From the NCBI GenBank assembly GCA_021163565.1, contig JAGGTT010000228.1:1-9330 (forward strand): a DNA stretch of 9,330 nt, in the 5' to 3' direction. Shown one piece after another: positions 1-6,602 of this stretch. The notes under the pieces were generated by a model that was given only the letters and a program-made list of their open reading frames with translations, did no database searches and was not told where the DNA came from. The DNA comes from Candidatus Tharpella sp. Its GTDB lineage: Bacteria > Desulfobacterota > Anaeroferrophillalia > Anaeroferrophillales > Tharpellaceae. Positions within the stretch are counted from its first letter, which is position 1. Every line of letters begins with the position of its first letter. Position numbers and translations under genes: made by a program.

Positions 1-540
1 CAGGTCGCACCTAATAGTGAAATGCCATACACCGAAGATCTGGCACCCCTGGCGGCGATGTTTACGAAACGCCGAATGATGCGCCCCGGCCGTATAAGCT
101 GCACGCCGCAGTCTCATTTCGGCTTAGGACTAAGTGCTTACATCCGGGTAACCAGCCCCTTACGCCGCTATCTTGATCTGGTTGCCCACCAGCAGCTGCG
201 CCGGCATCTTAACGGTGCGACCCCGTTTTCCGAGAATGAAATAACCCAGCGGATCGGGGCTGTCAACACCACCAGCAACCGGATTCGCCAAGCGGAACGC
301 ATCTCCAACCGCCACTGGACTCTGGTCTACCTGCAGCAACACCCAGACTGGCAGGGTGAAGCTGTGGTTATTGCCGAGTGGGGACGGAAATCATTGCTGA
401 TAATCCCGGAACTGGCTTTGGAATTTGAACAGAATATCCCCGGCAACCCTTTACCCGGGTCACACCTGATTCTTTCTTCACCGCGAGTCAATCTGCCCTA
501 TCTTGAGGTATTTTTTCAAGCAAAAACCAAACGCCAGTAA
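1..540 (+). CDS. RNase II/R-family exoribonuclease, C-terminal part (5' end outside window)
   Basis: The reading frame is open from base 1, so this is the last 179 residues of a larger protein. The segment HFGLGLSAYIRVTSPLRRYL, encoded at about 115-174 and followed by DLVAHQQL, is the RNB-domain signature (Y-x-x-x-TSP-[IL]-R-[RK]-Y-x-D-L-x-x-H) of RNase II/RNase R enzymes. These hydrolyse single-stranded RNA 3' to 5' to nucleoside monophosphates, and the arginines of TSPLRRY lie at the active site. After it comes a predicted helical stretch, then about 70 residues of alternating hydrophobic segments (GEAVVIAEWGRKSLLIIPEL and onward) that look like a divergent C-terminal S1/OB-type RNA-binding domain. 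There is no long basic tail of the E. coli RNase R type, so it may be closer to RNase II. Family assignment is firm; the choice between rnb and rnr cannot be made from this fragment. It ends with TAA at 538-540, 34 bases before the -35 box of the next promoter. Confidence 0.9.
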   Translation, partial: QVAPNSEMPYTEDLAPLAAMFTKRRMMRPGRISCTPQSHFGLGLSAYIRVTSPLRRYLDLVAHQQLRRHLNGATPFSENEITQRIGAVNTTSNRIRQAERISNRHWTLVYLQQHPDWQGEAVVIAEWGRKSLLIIPELALEFEQNIPGNPLPGSHLILSSPRVNLPYLEVFFQAKTKRQ

Positions 541-556
541 AATGGAGAAAGTAATA

Positions 557-576
557 GACCTCTCTCTTTTGAGGTT
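557..576 (+). repeat. Short inverted repeat overlapping the -35 box
   Basis: GACCTC (557-562) and GAGGTT (571-576) form a five-pair stem plus one G-T pair around an 8-base pyrimidine-rich spacer. The right arm runs into the TTGACA hexamer (575-580). There is no U-run after the stem, so it is a poor intrinsic terminator for the upstream RNase gene. Its position would suit a repressor operator or a weak mRNA 3'-end hairpin. It is short enough to be chance. Confidence 0.3.
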
Positions 577-604
577 GACATGCTTCACTCCGATTGACTA
601 TAAT
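575..604 (+). promoter_or_regulatory. Exact-consensus sigma70 promoter for the def-fmt operon
   Basis: TTGACA at 575-580 and TATAAT at 599-604 match both consensus hexamers perfectly, with an 18-bp spacer. There is no TGn extended -10 element. Transcription should begin near 610-613, giving def a leader of about 112-115 nt. It lies in the only gene-free gap of this size in the window and points at def. A perfect match to both hexamers is rare in natural promoters and suggests strong constitutive transcription, perhaps tempered by the structured leader or by the inverted repeat over the -35 box. Confidence 0.85.
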
Positions 605-724
605 TGCTGGCATTTTACTATTTTCTTCATCGAAATAAATCAATCGAATCTGACGTAATCGCACCCTTGAACGACCTTTGCACACAACCGTCGCGATGGC
701 GTCAGTCAACCAATTCAGAGTCAA
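605..724 (+). promoter_or_regulatory. Leader of the def operon with an imperfect stem-loop
   Basis: The stretch from the -10 box to the def start contains a two-block inverted repeat. CTGACG (650-655) pairs with CGTCAG (700-705), and ATCGC (658-662) pairs with GCGAT (693-697). The blocks are separated by a 2x2 internal step in which one G-U pair is possible, and the loop is about 30 nt (663-692). No U-run follows, so this is not a canonical terminator. The predicted stem ends about 11 bases before a weak def ribosome binding site (AGAG, 717-720, four bases from the ATG). I do not recognise a known riboswitch or ribosomal-protein leader. No tRNA or convincing small ORF is visible here. Confidence 0.45.
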
Positions 725-1231
725 ATGAGTATTTTAGATATCAGCGTTTATCCTGCACCGGTCTTAAAAAAGGTAGTCGAAAAGATTACCCGAATCGATG
801 ATGAGATCCGGCAGCTGGCTGAAAATATGCTGGAAACAATGTATCAAGCTCCCGGTGTCGGCCTGGCCGCACCCCAGGTCGGACGCTCGATTGCACTTAT
901 TGTCGTTGACCCGGTCAGCGGTGATGATGCCCCGCCCGACCCGATGATTCTGGTTAATCCGGAAATAATCTCCGAATCCGGGAAAATGGCCATGGTTGAG
1001 GGCTGTTTGAGTGTCCCGGACTATTCCGCCGAGGTTTCCCGTTATAAAAAAATTGTCGTCAATGCTCTGACTCTGGATGCGGAGGAGATCGAGATGACGC
1101 TCGAAGATTTTCCCGCAGTTGTTATCCAGCACGAAATTGACCATCTCAACGGAATTCTGTTTATTGATCGCATCAGCCACATGAAACGCAATATGTTCGA
1201 ACGTAAATTAAAAAAAGGAACCCTCAAATGA
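725..1231 (+). CDS. def: Peptide deformylase
   Basis: This 168-residue protein is a metal-dependent hydrolase that removes the formyl group from the N-terminal methionine of nascent proteins at the ribosome exit. All three family motifs are intact: motif I GVGLAAPQ (residues 44-51, catalytic Gln51), motif II EGCLS (92-96, metal ligand Cys94), and motif III QHEIDH (135-140, metal ligands His136 and His140, catalytic Glu137). Length matches the roughly 170 residues of E. coli Def. The ATG at 725 gives the usual short N-terminus (MSILDISVYP) before the conserved proline-containing strand; its Shine-Dalgarno sequence is weak (AGAG). The gene is first behind the perfect promoter at 575-604. Its stop codon overlaps the fmt start (ATGA, 1228-1231). 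The last codons include an A7 run (1210-1216), discussed in the findings. Confidence 0.97.
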   Translation: MSILDISVYPAPVLKKVVEKITRIDDEIRQLAENMLETMYQAPGVGLAAPQVGRSIALIVVDPVSGDDAPPDPMILVNPEIISESGKMAMVEGCLSVPDYSAEVSRYKKIVVNALTLDAEEIEMTLEDFPAVVIQHEIDHLNGILFIDRISHMKRNMFERKLKKGTLK

Positions 1232-1245
1232 GAATCCTTTTTTTA
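1209..1245 (+). promoter_or_regulatory. Hairpin sequestering the fmt ribosome binding site at the def/fmt overlap
   Basis: TAAAAAAAGGA (1209-1219) is the exact reverse complement of TCCTTTTTTTA (1235-1245). The result is an 11-bp stem with a 15-base loop (1220-1234) that contains the fmt ATG (1228-1230) and the def stop (1229-1231). The fmt Shine-Dalgarno sequence AAGGA (1215-1219, eight bases before the ATG) lies entirely in the 5' arm. If the stem forms, free ribosomes would be kept off fmt until ribosomes finishing def open it. The pairing is seen directly; the role in translational coupling is inferred. Confidence 0.55.
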
Positions 1246-2166
1246 GCCTCAGGCGAATTTGCAATCCCGACCCTTAAGCTTCTCGCCGGTCAGCGGCCCG
1301 AAGTTGAGCTTAAACTTATATCACAACCGGATCGCAATAAGGGCCGGGGCCGCAAAATTGCGCCAACCCCGGCTAAAGCTGCAGCCCTTGAACTCGGTAT
1401 CGAAACCGCAACTCCAAAATTGGTAAATTCAGAAGAAGGCCGGCGGATAATCAGCGACTTTGCTCCTGACTACCTGGTCTTGATCGATTACGGCATAAAA
1501 CTGAGCCCAGAGACTATTGCTCTGCCGAAAGAGGCCGCAATCAACCTCCACCCTTCACTGTTGCCGGCCTACCGGGGACCGGCACCGATGCCCTGGGCTC
1601 TAATCAACGGCGAACCAATAACCGGGGTCACAACCCAGCTTATCGGCAAAAAGATAGACTGCGGCCAGATTCTGCTTCAGGAACCGACCTTCATCTTTGA
1701 CCATGAAACCCTGCCGCACCTTTCCCAACGACTGGCTCAGTTGGGAGCCCCGCTGGTCTGGCGCACGATTTCCGAACTTAAAGATAACCGCTTGGAGCCC
1801 ACCCCGCAGGATGAACGCCAGGCTTCAATCGCACCCAAACTGAAAAAAGAAGACGGCCTGATCGACTGGCAGATTCCGGCTGCAGCCCTTTTCAACCGGA
1901 TCAGAGGTTTAAATCCCTGGCCCGGAACCTACACCTTCCTTAAAGGAAAAAGAGTAAAGATAATTACGGTCAGCCCCGCTGAAGAAACTTATCTGCTTCC
2001 GCCCGGTGCCTTGCGGGTCGAAAATGACAAACTTATTGTCGGCTGCGGCCAGGCCGAAACCCTGAGTATTGATGAACTCCAGATTGCCGGGAAACCACCT
2101 CGAACCGCAGCTGATTTTTTGCGCGGACACAAAATTAACCCTGACGACTGTTTCAACAGTAAATAA
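1228..2166 (+). CDS. fmt: Methionyl-tRNA(fMet) formyltransferase
   Basis: The protein has 312 residues, close to the usual 310-320. It transfers the formyl group from 10-formyl-tetrahydrofolate to methionyl initiator tRNA, making the substrate whose formyl group Def later removes. The N-terminal Rossmann-like catalytic domain carries QPDRNKGRGRKIAPTPAK (33-50), where the basic loop is used for tRNA recognition in this family, and NLHPSLLPAYRGPAP (106-120). The catalytic triad is Asn106, His108 and Asp144 (in KKIDCG), the same numbers as in E. coli. The C-terminal OB-like domain begins around residue 205 and includes KLKKEDGLIDW and RGLNPWPGTY, typical of Fmt. The gene starts inside the def stop (ATGA overlap), with Shine-Dalgarno AAGGA at 1215-1219. 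It ends in tandem in-frame stops, TAA (2164-2166) then TAG (2167-2169), directly before the next ATG. Confidence 0.96.
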   Translation: MRILFLASGEFAIPTLKLLAGQRPEVELKLISQPDRNKGRGRKIAPTPAKAAALELGIETATPKLVNSEEGRRIISDFAPDYLVLIDYGIKLSPETIALPKEAAINLHPSLLPAYRGPAPMPWALINGEPITGVTTQLIGKKIDCGQILLQEPTFIFDHETLPHLSQRLAQLGAPLVWRTISELKDNRLEPTPQDERQASIAPKLKKEDGLIDWQIPAAALFNRIRGLNPWPGTYTFLKGKRVKIITVSPAEETYLLPPGALRVENDKLIVGCGQAETLSIDELQIAGKPPRTAADFLRGHKINPDDCFNSK

Positions 2167-2169
2167 TAG

Positions 2170-2952
2170 ATGTGCAATCCTGAAACTGACAAAACTCCCA
2201 CAACCTCAAAAAAAAGGATCTTCATCGGCCTTTTAGGGCTGACTTTCGCCCTGGTTATGCTTCTGATCCTGGTTGGCGGCTGGATTGCGACCATCGGTCT
2301 CGAGCATATGCACCCGGGCGTTGCGCTCGCAGCCAAAATTACGGCCAGCATTGCTTGCATCATTTTATGCAGTATAATTTCAGCCCTGATTCTCTCTATT
2401 TTACTAGAAAAAGAGCTGCCCTTTACCCATAAAATCCGCGGTCTGGGTATCAAACTTTTTCTCCCCCTGATGGAAATCCTCGGGCCCCGTTTAGGCGTCA
2501 GCAAAGAGCAGGTACGCAACTCTTTCATTGAAACTAACAACCGCCTTCTCCTCTCCGGCAACCGTCACAAAATCGCTCCGGAGCGAATGCTGCTGCTCCT
2601 GCCTCACTGTCTCCAGAGAGCCGACTGCCAACGCCGGATCACCACCAACATCGACAACTGCGAGCAATGCGGACGGTGTAATATCGACACCCTGATCAAA
2701 CTTGCCCGAAGTTACAAAATTCACATCGCCGTCGCCTCCGGCGGGACTCTGGCCCGAAAGATTGTCCGCGACCATAAACCGAAAATGATTATCGCCGTTG
2801 CCTGCGAACGAGACCTGACCAGCGGTATCCACGACACCTTTCCCCTCCCGGTCTACGGCATCCTCAATCAACGCCCTGAAGGACCCTGCTGGAACACCCT
2901 TGTAGAAACTATCGAGGTTGAGAATGCTCTTAAAACCTTTTTGAAAATATAG
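2170..2952 (+). CDS. DUF116 family membrane protein with a cysteine cluster (function unknown)
   Basis: I recognise this 260-residue protein as DUF116 family; its function is not established. Two strongly hydrophobic segments, about residues 16-44 and 52-79, should anchor it in the inner membrane. The soluble remainder begins with a helical region and then carries a cysteine-rich motif: His146-Cys147, Cys153, Cys164, Cys167 and Cys170 (NCEQCGRC). Next come VASGGTLARKIV, IAVACERDLTSG (Cys212) and ILNQRPEGPC (Cys240), all hallmark DUF116 blocks. The conserved cysteines suggest a metal or Fe-S site, which is inference. The gene starts three bases after the fmt stop (TAA TAG ATG) without a clear Shine-Dalgarno sequence, so it is probably translated by coupling to fmt. 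From memory, DUF116 genes follow fmt and precede rsmB/sun in Geobacter-like genomes; here mfd follows instead. An A8 run at 2208-2215 lies near its start. Confidence 0.85.
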   Translation: MCNPETDKTPTTSKKRIFIGLLGLTFALVMLLILVGGWIATIGLEHMHPGVALAAKITASIACIILCSIISALILSILLEKELPFTHKIRGLGIKLFLPLMEILGPRLGVSKEQVRNSFIETNNRLLLSGNRHKIAPERMLLLLPHCLQRADCQRRITTNIDNCEQCGRCNIDTLIKLARSYKIHIAVASGGTLARKIVRDHKPKMIIAVACERDLTSGIHDTFPLPVYGILNQRPEGPCWNTLVETIEVENALKTFLKI

Positions 2953-2992
2953 CGGCGCGATCAACTCTTTTCACCTTCTGCCATAGACCTTT

Positions 2993-5900
2993 ATGACTTC
3001 ACTCCCGTTTACCACTGAGACAGAAACCATTCTCAGTGCCATTGCAAACTCAAAAACAATTCATTTAAGCGGTCTTAAAGGTTCGGCTCCGGCGCTCCTG
3101 ATCTCCCGCCTAGCCCTTCTCAATCAGGGTGCTTTCATCATTATAAGTGACGATTTTCAAAAGAGCCGTGATCTCTGCCGCGATGTTGCGGCCTACTTTG
3201 AAATACTCCATCCCCAAAAACCGGCCCCCGAACTTCTGACGTTGCCACCGCTGCCCCGCTTAGCCTACCGACAGACTCTCCGCAGCGGTCGGATTGAGAG
3301 AGAGAGAATCAGCGTCCTGACCCGGATCAGAAACCTGAAAAATTTTCTCTGTTTTACCACGATTGCGGCCTACAGTGATCGACTTCCAGACCCGAAGCGT
3401 TTCTTCAGCCGCTGCTTTCGCCTCGAATGGGGCTTGAGTATTGACCGGGAAAAGCTTTTTGCCAAACTGGATAAATCCGGCTATGTCCGGGTTCCGGTAG
3501 TTGACGAACCCGGAGATTACAGTGTCCGCGGCGGGGTTATCGATATCTTCTCACCACTCCATGAAGAACCGATGCGGCTCGATTTCTTTGGTGATGAGAT
3601 TGAATCGATTCGCGCTTTTGCCCCGCTGACCCAGCTCAGCCATAAAGAAGAACTGGAATTTATCGATATCGGACCGGCCCGAGAGGTTCTGCCTCCGGCC
3701 GACCTTGACCAAGCCAGACAACGGCTGCGCCGGCGCTTTGTCGAACTTAACGACTCGGAAATCGTCTTAGGTCAGGCTTTGGCCGAACTTGAACAGAGTC
3801 CGAACCGCCCCGGATTTGAGAGTCTATTGCCGGCCTTCTCGGATCACTGGCACTCACTGACTGATTTCTTCCCGCAAAAAAGTCCGACAATTTTTATCGA
3901 CCCTCAAGCCCTGCAAGAACAGATTGAAGATCTGCAGCAGCAGCTTACGGAAGGCTATGAACGCGCAATCACTGAAAAGAGGCTGAGCTTTGCCCCGGAT
4001 GCCTACCTGCTACCGCCCGATAGAGCCTTAAGCTCTCCCGCAGGCTGCGGCACTATCTTTATCGAACAATCGGAATACCAGCCGGAACCGACCGGCCTTA
4101 TCCCGACTGACAACAGACCGGAAAAGGTGCTCTTTAAAACCCGGGACAATCTTTTCATCAAAGACAGCATTAAGCAGGCGGCCCTCAGGAATGAACATGA
4201 AGGCCCTCTAAGTGCGGCGGCGACCCTCTTAAAAGAGCATCTCAGGTGGGGCTATCATATCTTTTTAGCCGGCCGCAACCAGACCACCTGTGAACGCCTT
4301 GAAAACCTGCTCTCAGACTACGCTCTGCCAGTCAGCCGAAGTCAGGATACGCCAGACAACAAGGTTAATTCGATTACACTCCTGGCTACCCGCTTAAGTC
4401 ACGGAACCCTTCTGCCGGCAGAGAAAATACTCTTTCTCAGCGACAGTGATCTCTTCGGCACGAAACAAAAGACCCGGTCAACAGCGCGGCCGGAACGAAA
4501 GAGCCAGGAGAGTTTTTTTGATGATTTCGCCGAGATTAAACCGGATGATCTGATTACCCATATTGAACACGGTATCGGCCGTTACAAAGGCTTAAAAACT
4601 TTCACTATTGAGAGTATAGTCAACGAATATCTGATCCTCGAATATCAATCAAATGACCTGCTTTATGTTCCGGTCGACTCTTTCCATCAGCTCCATAAAT
4701 ATCACGGCAGCGGCGACCGGGAGACCTGCCTGAGCCGGCTTGGTGGCCCCCAGTGGGCGGCGGCAAAAGCCAAAACCAGAAAAGCGATTGATGATCTTCT
4801 GATTGATCTTTTAGACCTCTACGCTGAGCGTGAGGTCATAAAAGGCAGTGCCTGCATCGAACCTGATCACCTGTTCCGTGAATTTGAAGCCTCTTTCGCC
4901 TATGATGAAACGCCGGATCAACAACGCGCTATCGATGAGGTTATCAGCGATCTGAATGCTCCAAAACCGATGGACAGGCTGGTCAGTGGTGATGTCGGCT
5001 TCGGTAAAACCGAGGTAGCGATGCGGGCGGTTTTTCTGACCGTTCTCTCGGGCCGGCAGGCGGCGGTCATGGTACCGACCACGATTCTGGCGCAGCAGCA
5101 TTTTCTCACCTTTACGGAACGCTTCACCAACTACCCGATCAAGATTGCCGTCTTAAGCCGTTTCCGCACTCCGGCCCAGCAGAAAGATACGGCTGCGGGC
5201 CTACGCACCGGCACTATAGATATTGTGATCGGTACCCATCGCCTTCTACAGAAGGATATCTCATTTAAAAACCTGGGACTGCTGGTTCTCGACGAAGAAC
5301 ATAAATTCGGTGTCCGACACAAGGAAAAACTGAAAAATTTCCGCCGTAAACTTGACGTTCTCTCCATGAGTGCAACCCCGATCCCGCGCACGCTGCAGTT
5401 TTCACTCTCGGGAATGCGATCCTTAAGCGCCATCACTACCGCCCCCAGAGACCGCTTGGCAATTCGGACTTTCGTTGCCTCCTATGATGATCTGGTGATC
5501 AAAGAAGCGGTCGAAAAAGAGATAAATCGCGGCGGCCAGGTATTTTTTGTCCACAACAGTGTTGCGACCATTGAAGCCCGGGCGGCCCGACTGCAAGCCC
5601 TGCTGCCGGAAGTCAGAATCTGTATCGGTCACGGCCAGATGCGAGAGAGTAATTTAGAGAAAGTAATGCTGGGTTTTGATGAACACAAATATGACCTGCT
5701 GCTCTGCACAACCATAATCGAATCCGGTCTGGATATCCCCAATGCCAACACCATGATTGTCGAAAATGCACAGAATTTCGGCCTCGCCCAGCTCTACCAG
5801 ATGCGGGGCCGCATTGGGCGTTCACAACGCAAAGCTTATGCCTATCTCCTGGTTCCCGAACTTGACCGGCTCTCGCACGATGCCCGGAAACGGCTTAACG

Positions 5901-6523
5901 CCCTGGCTGAAGCCAACACCTTAGGCGCCGGCTTCCGGATCGCCATGCAGGATTTAGAGATCCGCGGCGCCGGAAATATTCTCGGCAAAAAACAGTCAGG
6001 CCAGATCTCAGCTGTCGGTTACGAACTCTATCAGGAGATGCTCAATGACGCAATCAATGAAGCTAAAGGCGGGAGCCGCAAAAGTAAAATGGTGGAACCG
6101 GAGCTAAAAGTCAAACTCTCGGCTCACATCCCACCGACCTACCTCCCGGATCTGACCTTGAGGCTCCAGTTTTATAAAAAAATCGCGGCCGCTGAAAATG
6201 ATCTGGAACTGGCCCGACTTGAAGATGAATTAAGCGATCGCTGCGGGATCCCGCCGGAAGAGGTCTTAAACCTCCTGCGGCTGAAAAGCCTTAAGCTTCT
6301 GCTCAGACGCTACCATGTCCTGGCGCTGGAGTTGGGTCGTAAAAAAGTAAGCCTGCACCTGGATCCGGGACATCCTCCGGCAATGGCAACGATAATGGAT
6401 CTTCTGCAGCAGGAACCGAAACGTTATCAACTGACTCAGGAGAACTGGTTCAATATCGAAACGGCAATCGAGGCCGACGAACTCTATAGCTGGTGCGAAA
6501 AGCTGTTGCAAAAAATCTATTGA
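2993..6523 (+). CDS. mfd: Transcription-repair coupling factor Mfd
   Basis: This 1176-residue ATP-dependent DNA translocase removes RNA polymerase stalled at lesions and recruits UvrA for nucleotide excision repair. E. coli Mfd has 1148 residues. The order is typical: an N-terminal UvrB-like module (about 1-220, with RVPVVDEPGDYSVRGGVIDI near 165-185); a linker; the CarD/TRCF RNA-polymerase-interacting domain (about 515-590, DLITHIEHGIGRYKGL); and a RecG-like helicase core. The core has Walker A GDVGFGKT (666-673), motif II DEEHKFG (767-773), motif III SATPIPR (from 793) and motif VI QMRGRIGR (936-943). The TRG translocation motif, including LEIRGAGNILG, lies near 985-1000, and the UvrA-masking TRCF C-terminal domain runs from about 1040 (YLPDLTLRLQFYKKI). 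All motifs look intact. The start lies 40 bases after the DUF116 gene with no recognisable Shine-Dalgarno sequence, which suggests modest translation. I see no other plausible start nearby. Confidence 0.97.
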   Translation: MTSLPFTTETETILSAIANSKTIHLSGLKGSAPALLISRLALLNQGAFIIISDDFQKSRDLCRDVAAYFEILHPQKPAPELLTLPPLPRLAYRQTLRSGRIERERISVLTRIRNLKNFLCFTTIAAYSDRLPDPKRFFSRCFRLEWGLSIDREKLFAKLDKSGYVRVPVVDEPGDYSVRGGVIDIFSPLHEEPMRLDFFGDEIESIRAFAPLTQLSHKEELEFIDIGPAREVLPPADLDQARQRLRRRFVELNDSEIVLGQALAELEQSPNRPGFESLLPAFSDHWHSLTDFFPQKSPTIFIDPQALQEQIEDLQQQLTEGYERAITEKRLSFAPDAYLLPPDRALSSPAGCGTIFIEQSEYQPEPTGLIPTDNRPEKVLFKTRDNLFIKDSIKQAALRNEHEGPLSAAATLLKEHLRWGYHIFLAGRNQTTCERLENLLSDYALPVSRSQDTPDNKVNSITLLATRLSHGTLLPAEKILFLSDSDLFGTKQKTRSTARPERKSQESFFDDFAEIKPDDLITHIEHGIGRYKGLKTFTIESIVNEYLILEYQSNDLLYVPVDSFHQLHKYHGSGDRETCLSRLGGPQWAAAKAKTRKAIDDLLIDLLDLYAEREVIKGSACIEPDHLFREFEASFAYDETPDQQRAIDEVISDLNAPKPMDRLVSGDVGFGKTEVAMRAVFLTVLSGRQAAVMVPTTILAQQHFLTFTERFTNYPIKIAVLSRFRTPAQQKDTAAGLRTGTIDIVIGTHRLLQKDISFKNLGLLVLDEEHKFGVRHKEKLKNFRRKLDVLSMSATPIPRTLQFSLSGMRSLSAITTAPRDRLAIRTFVASYDDLVIKEAVEKEINRGGQVFFVHNSVATIEARAARLQALLPEVRICIGHGQMRESNLEKVMLGFDEHKYDLLLCTTIIESGLDIPNANTMIVENAQNFGLAQLYQMRGRIGRSQRKAYAYLLVPELDRLSHDARKRLNALAEANTLGAGFRIAMQDLEIRGAGNILGKKQSGQISAVGYELYQEMLNDAINEAKGGSRKSKMVEPELKVKLSAHIPPTYLPDLTLRLQFYKKIAAAENDLELARLEDELSDRCGIPPEEVLNLLRLKSLKLLLRRYHVLALELGRKKVSLHLDPGHPPAMATIMDLLQQEPKRYQLTQENWFNIETAIEADELYSWCEKLLQKIY

Positions 6524-6529
6524 CCTGAT

Positions 6530-6545
6530 AGGTGGAGCGCCACTT
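6530..6545 (+). repeat. Short hairpin just after mfd
   Basis: AGGTGG (6530-6535) pairs with CCACTT (6540-6545), five Watson-Crick pairs and one G-T, around an AGCG tetraloop. It begins six bases after the mfd stop codon. The bases after it are A-rich (TAAAAGTATAAACTTAAAA) and contain no U-run, so it does not qualify as an intrinsic terminator. It could be an mRNA-stabilising or processing hairpin between mfd and the foldase genes. Confidence 0.4.
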
Positions 6546-6588
6546 AAAAGTATAAACTTAAAAAACCATCTCCATAACCCCTCAAACC

Positions 6589-6594
6589 TAAGGA
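6589..6594 (+). promoter_or_regulatory. Ribosome binding site of the first foldase gene
   Basis: TAAGGA at 6589-6594 lies eight bases before the ATG at 6603, a good match to the anti-Shine-Dalgarno sequence at ideal spacing. It is much stronger than the sites before def or mfd, so the first foldase should be translated independently and more strongly than mfd. The 79-base gap 6524-6602 is A/T-rich and may also hold a weak promoter, but I find no convincing -35/-10 pair. Confidence 0.75.
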
Positions 6595-6602
6595 ATCTAT
6601 CA

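Noticed and set aside
557..580. Possible intrinsic terminator after the RNase gene.
   Set aside because: The stem is only five to six pairs and no U-run follows; the downstream bases are the -35 box.
488..724. Minus-strand open frame of 78 codons spanning the RNase end and the def leader.
   Set aside because: It lies over the perfect plus-strand promoter and leader and runs into the RNase gene in antisense. I see no recognisable motif and no clear ribosome binding site.
604..801. Plus-strand open frame of 65 codons starting in the -10 box.
   Set aside because: Its start codon lies within the TATAAT hexamer, upstream of the predicted transcript start, and it overlaps def out of frame.
1989..2561. 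Minus-strand open frame of 190 codons across the fmt/DUF116 junction.
   Set aside because: It is antisense to two genes with strong family signatures, has low-complexity Arg/Ser-rich composition typical of shadow frames, and shows no known motif.
5131..5825. Several minus-strand open frames of 69-101 codons within mfd.
   Set aside because: They are antisense to the conserved helicase core and arise from its codon usage; no motif or ribosome binding site supports them.
6520..6556. Possible internal promoter before the first foldase (TTGACC at 6520-6525 and TATAAA at 6551-6556).
   Set aside because: The spacer is 25 bases, far from 16-18; the alternative -10 (TTAAAA, 6544-6549) is a poor match. 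A weak promoter cannot be excluded but is not supported.
6530..6560. Intrinsic terminator between mfd and the foldase genes.
   Set aside because: The hairpin is short and the tract after it is A-rich, not U-rich, on the plus strand.
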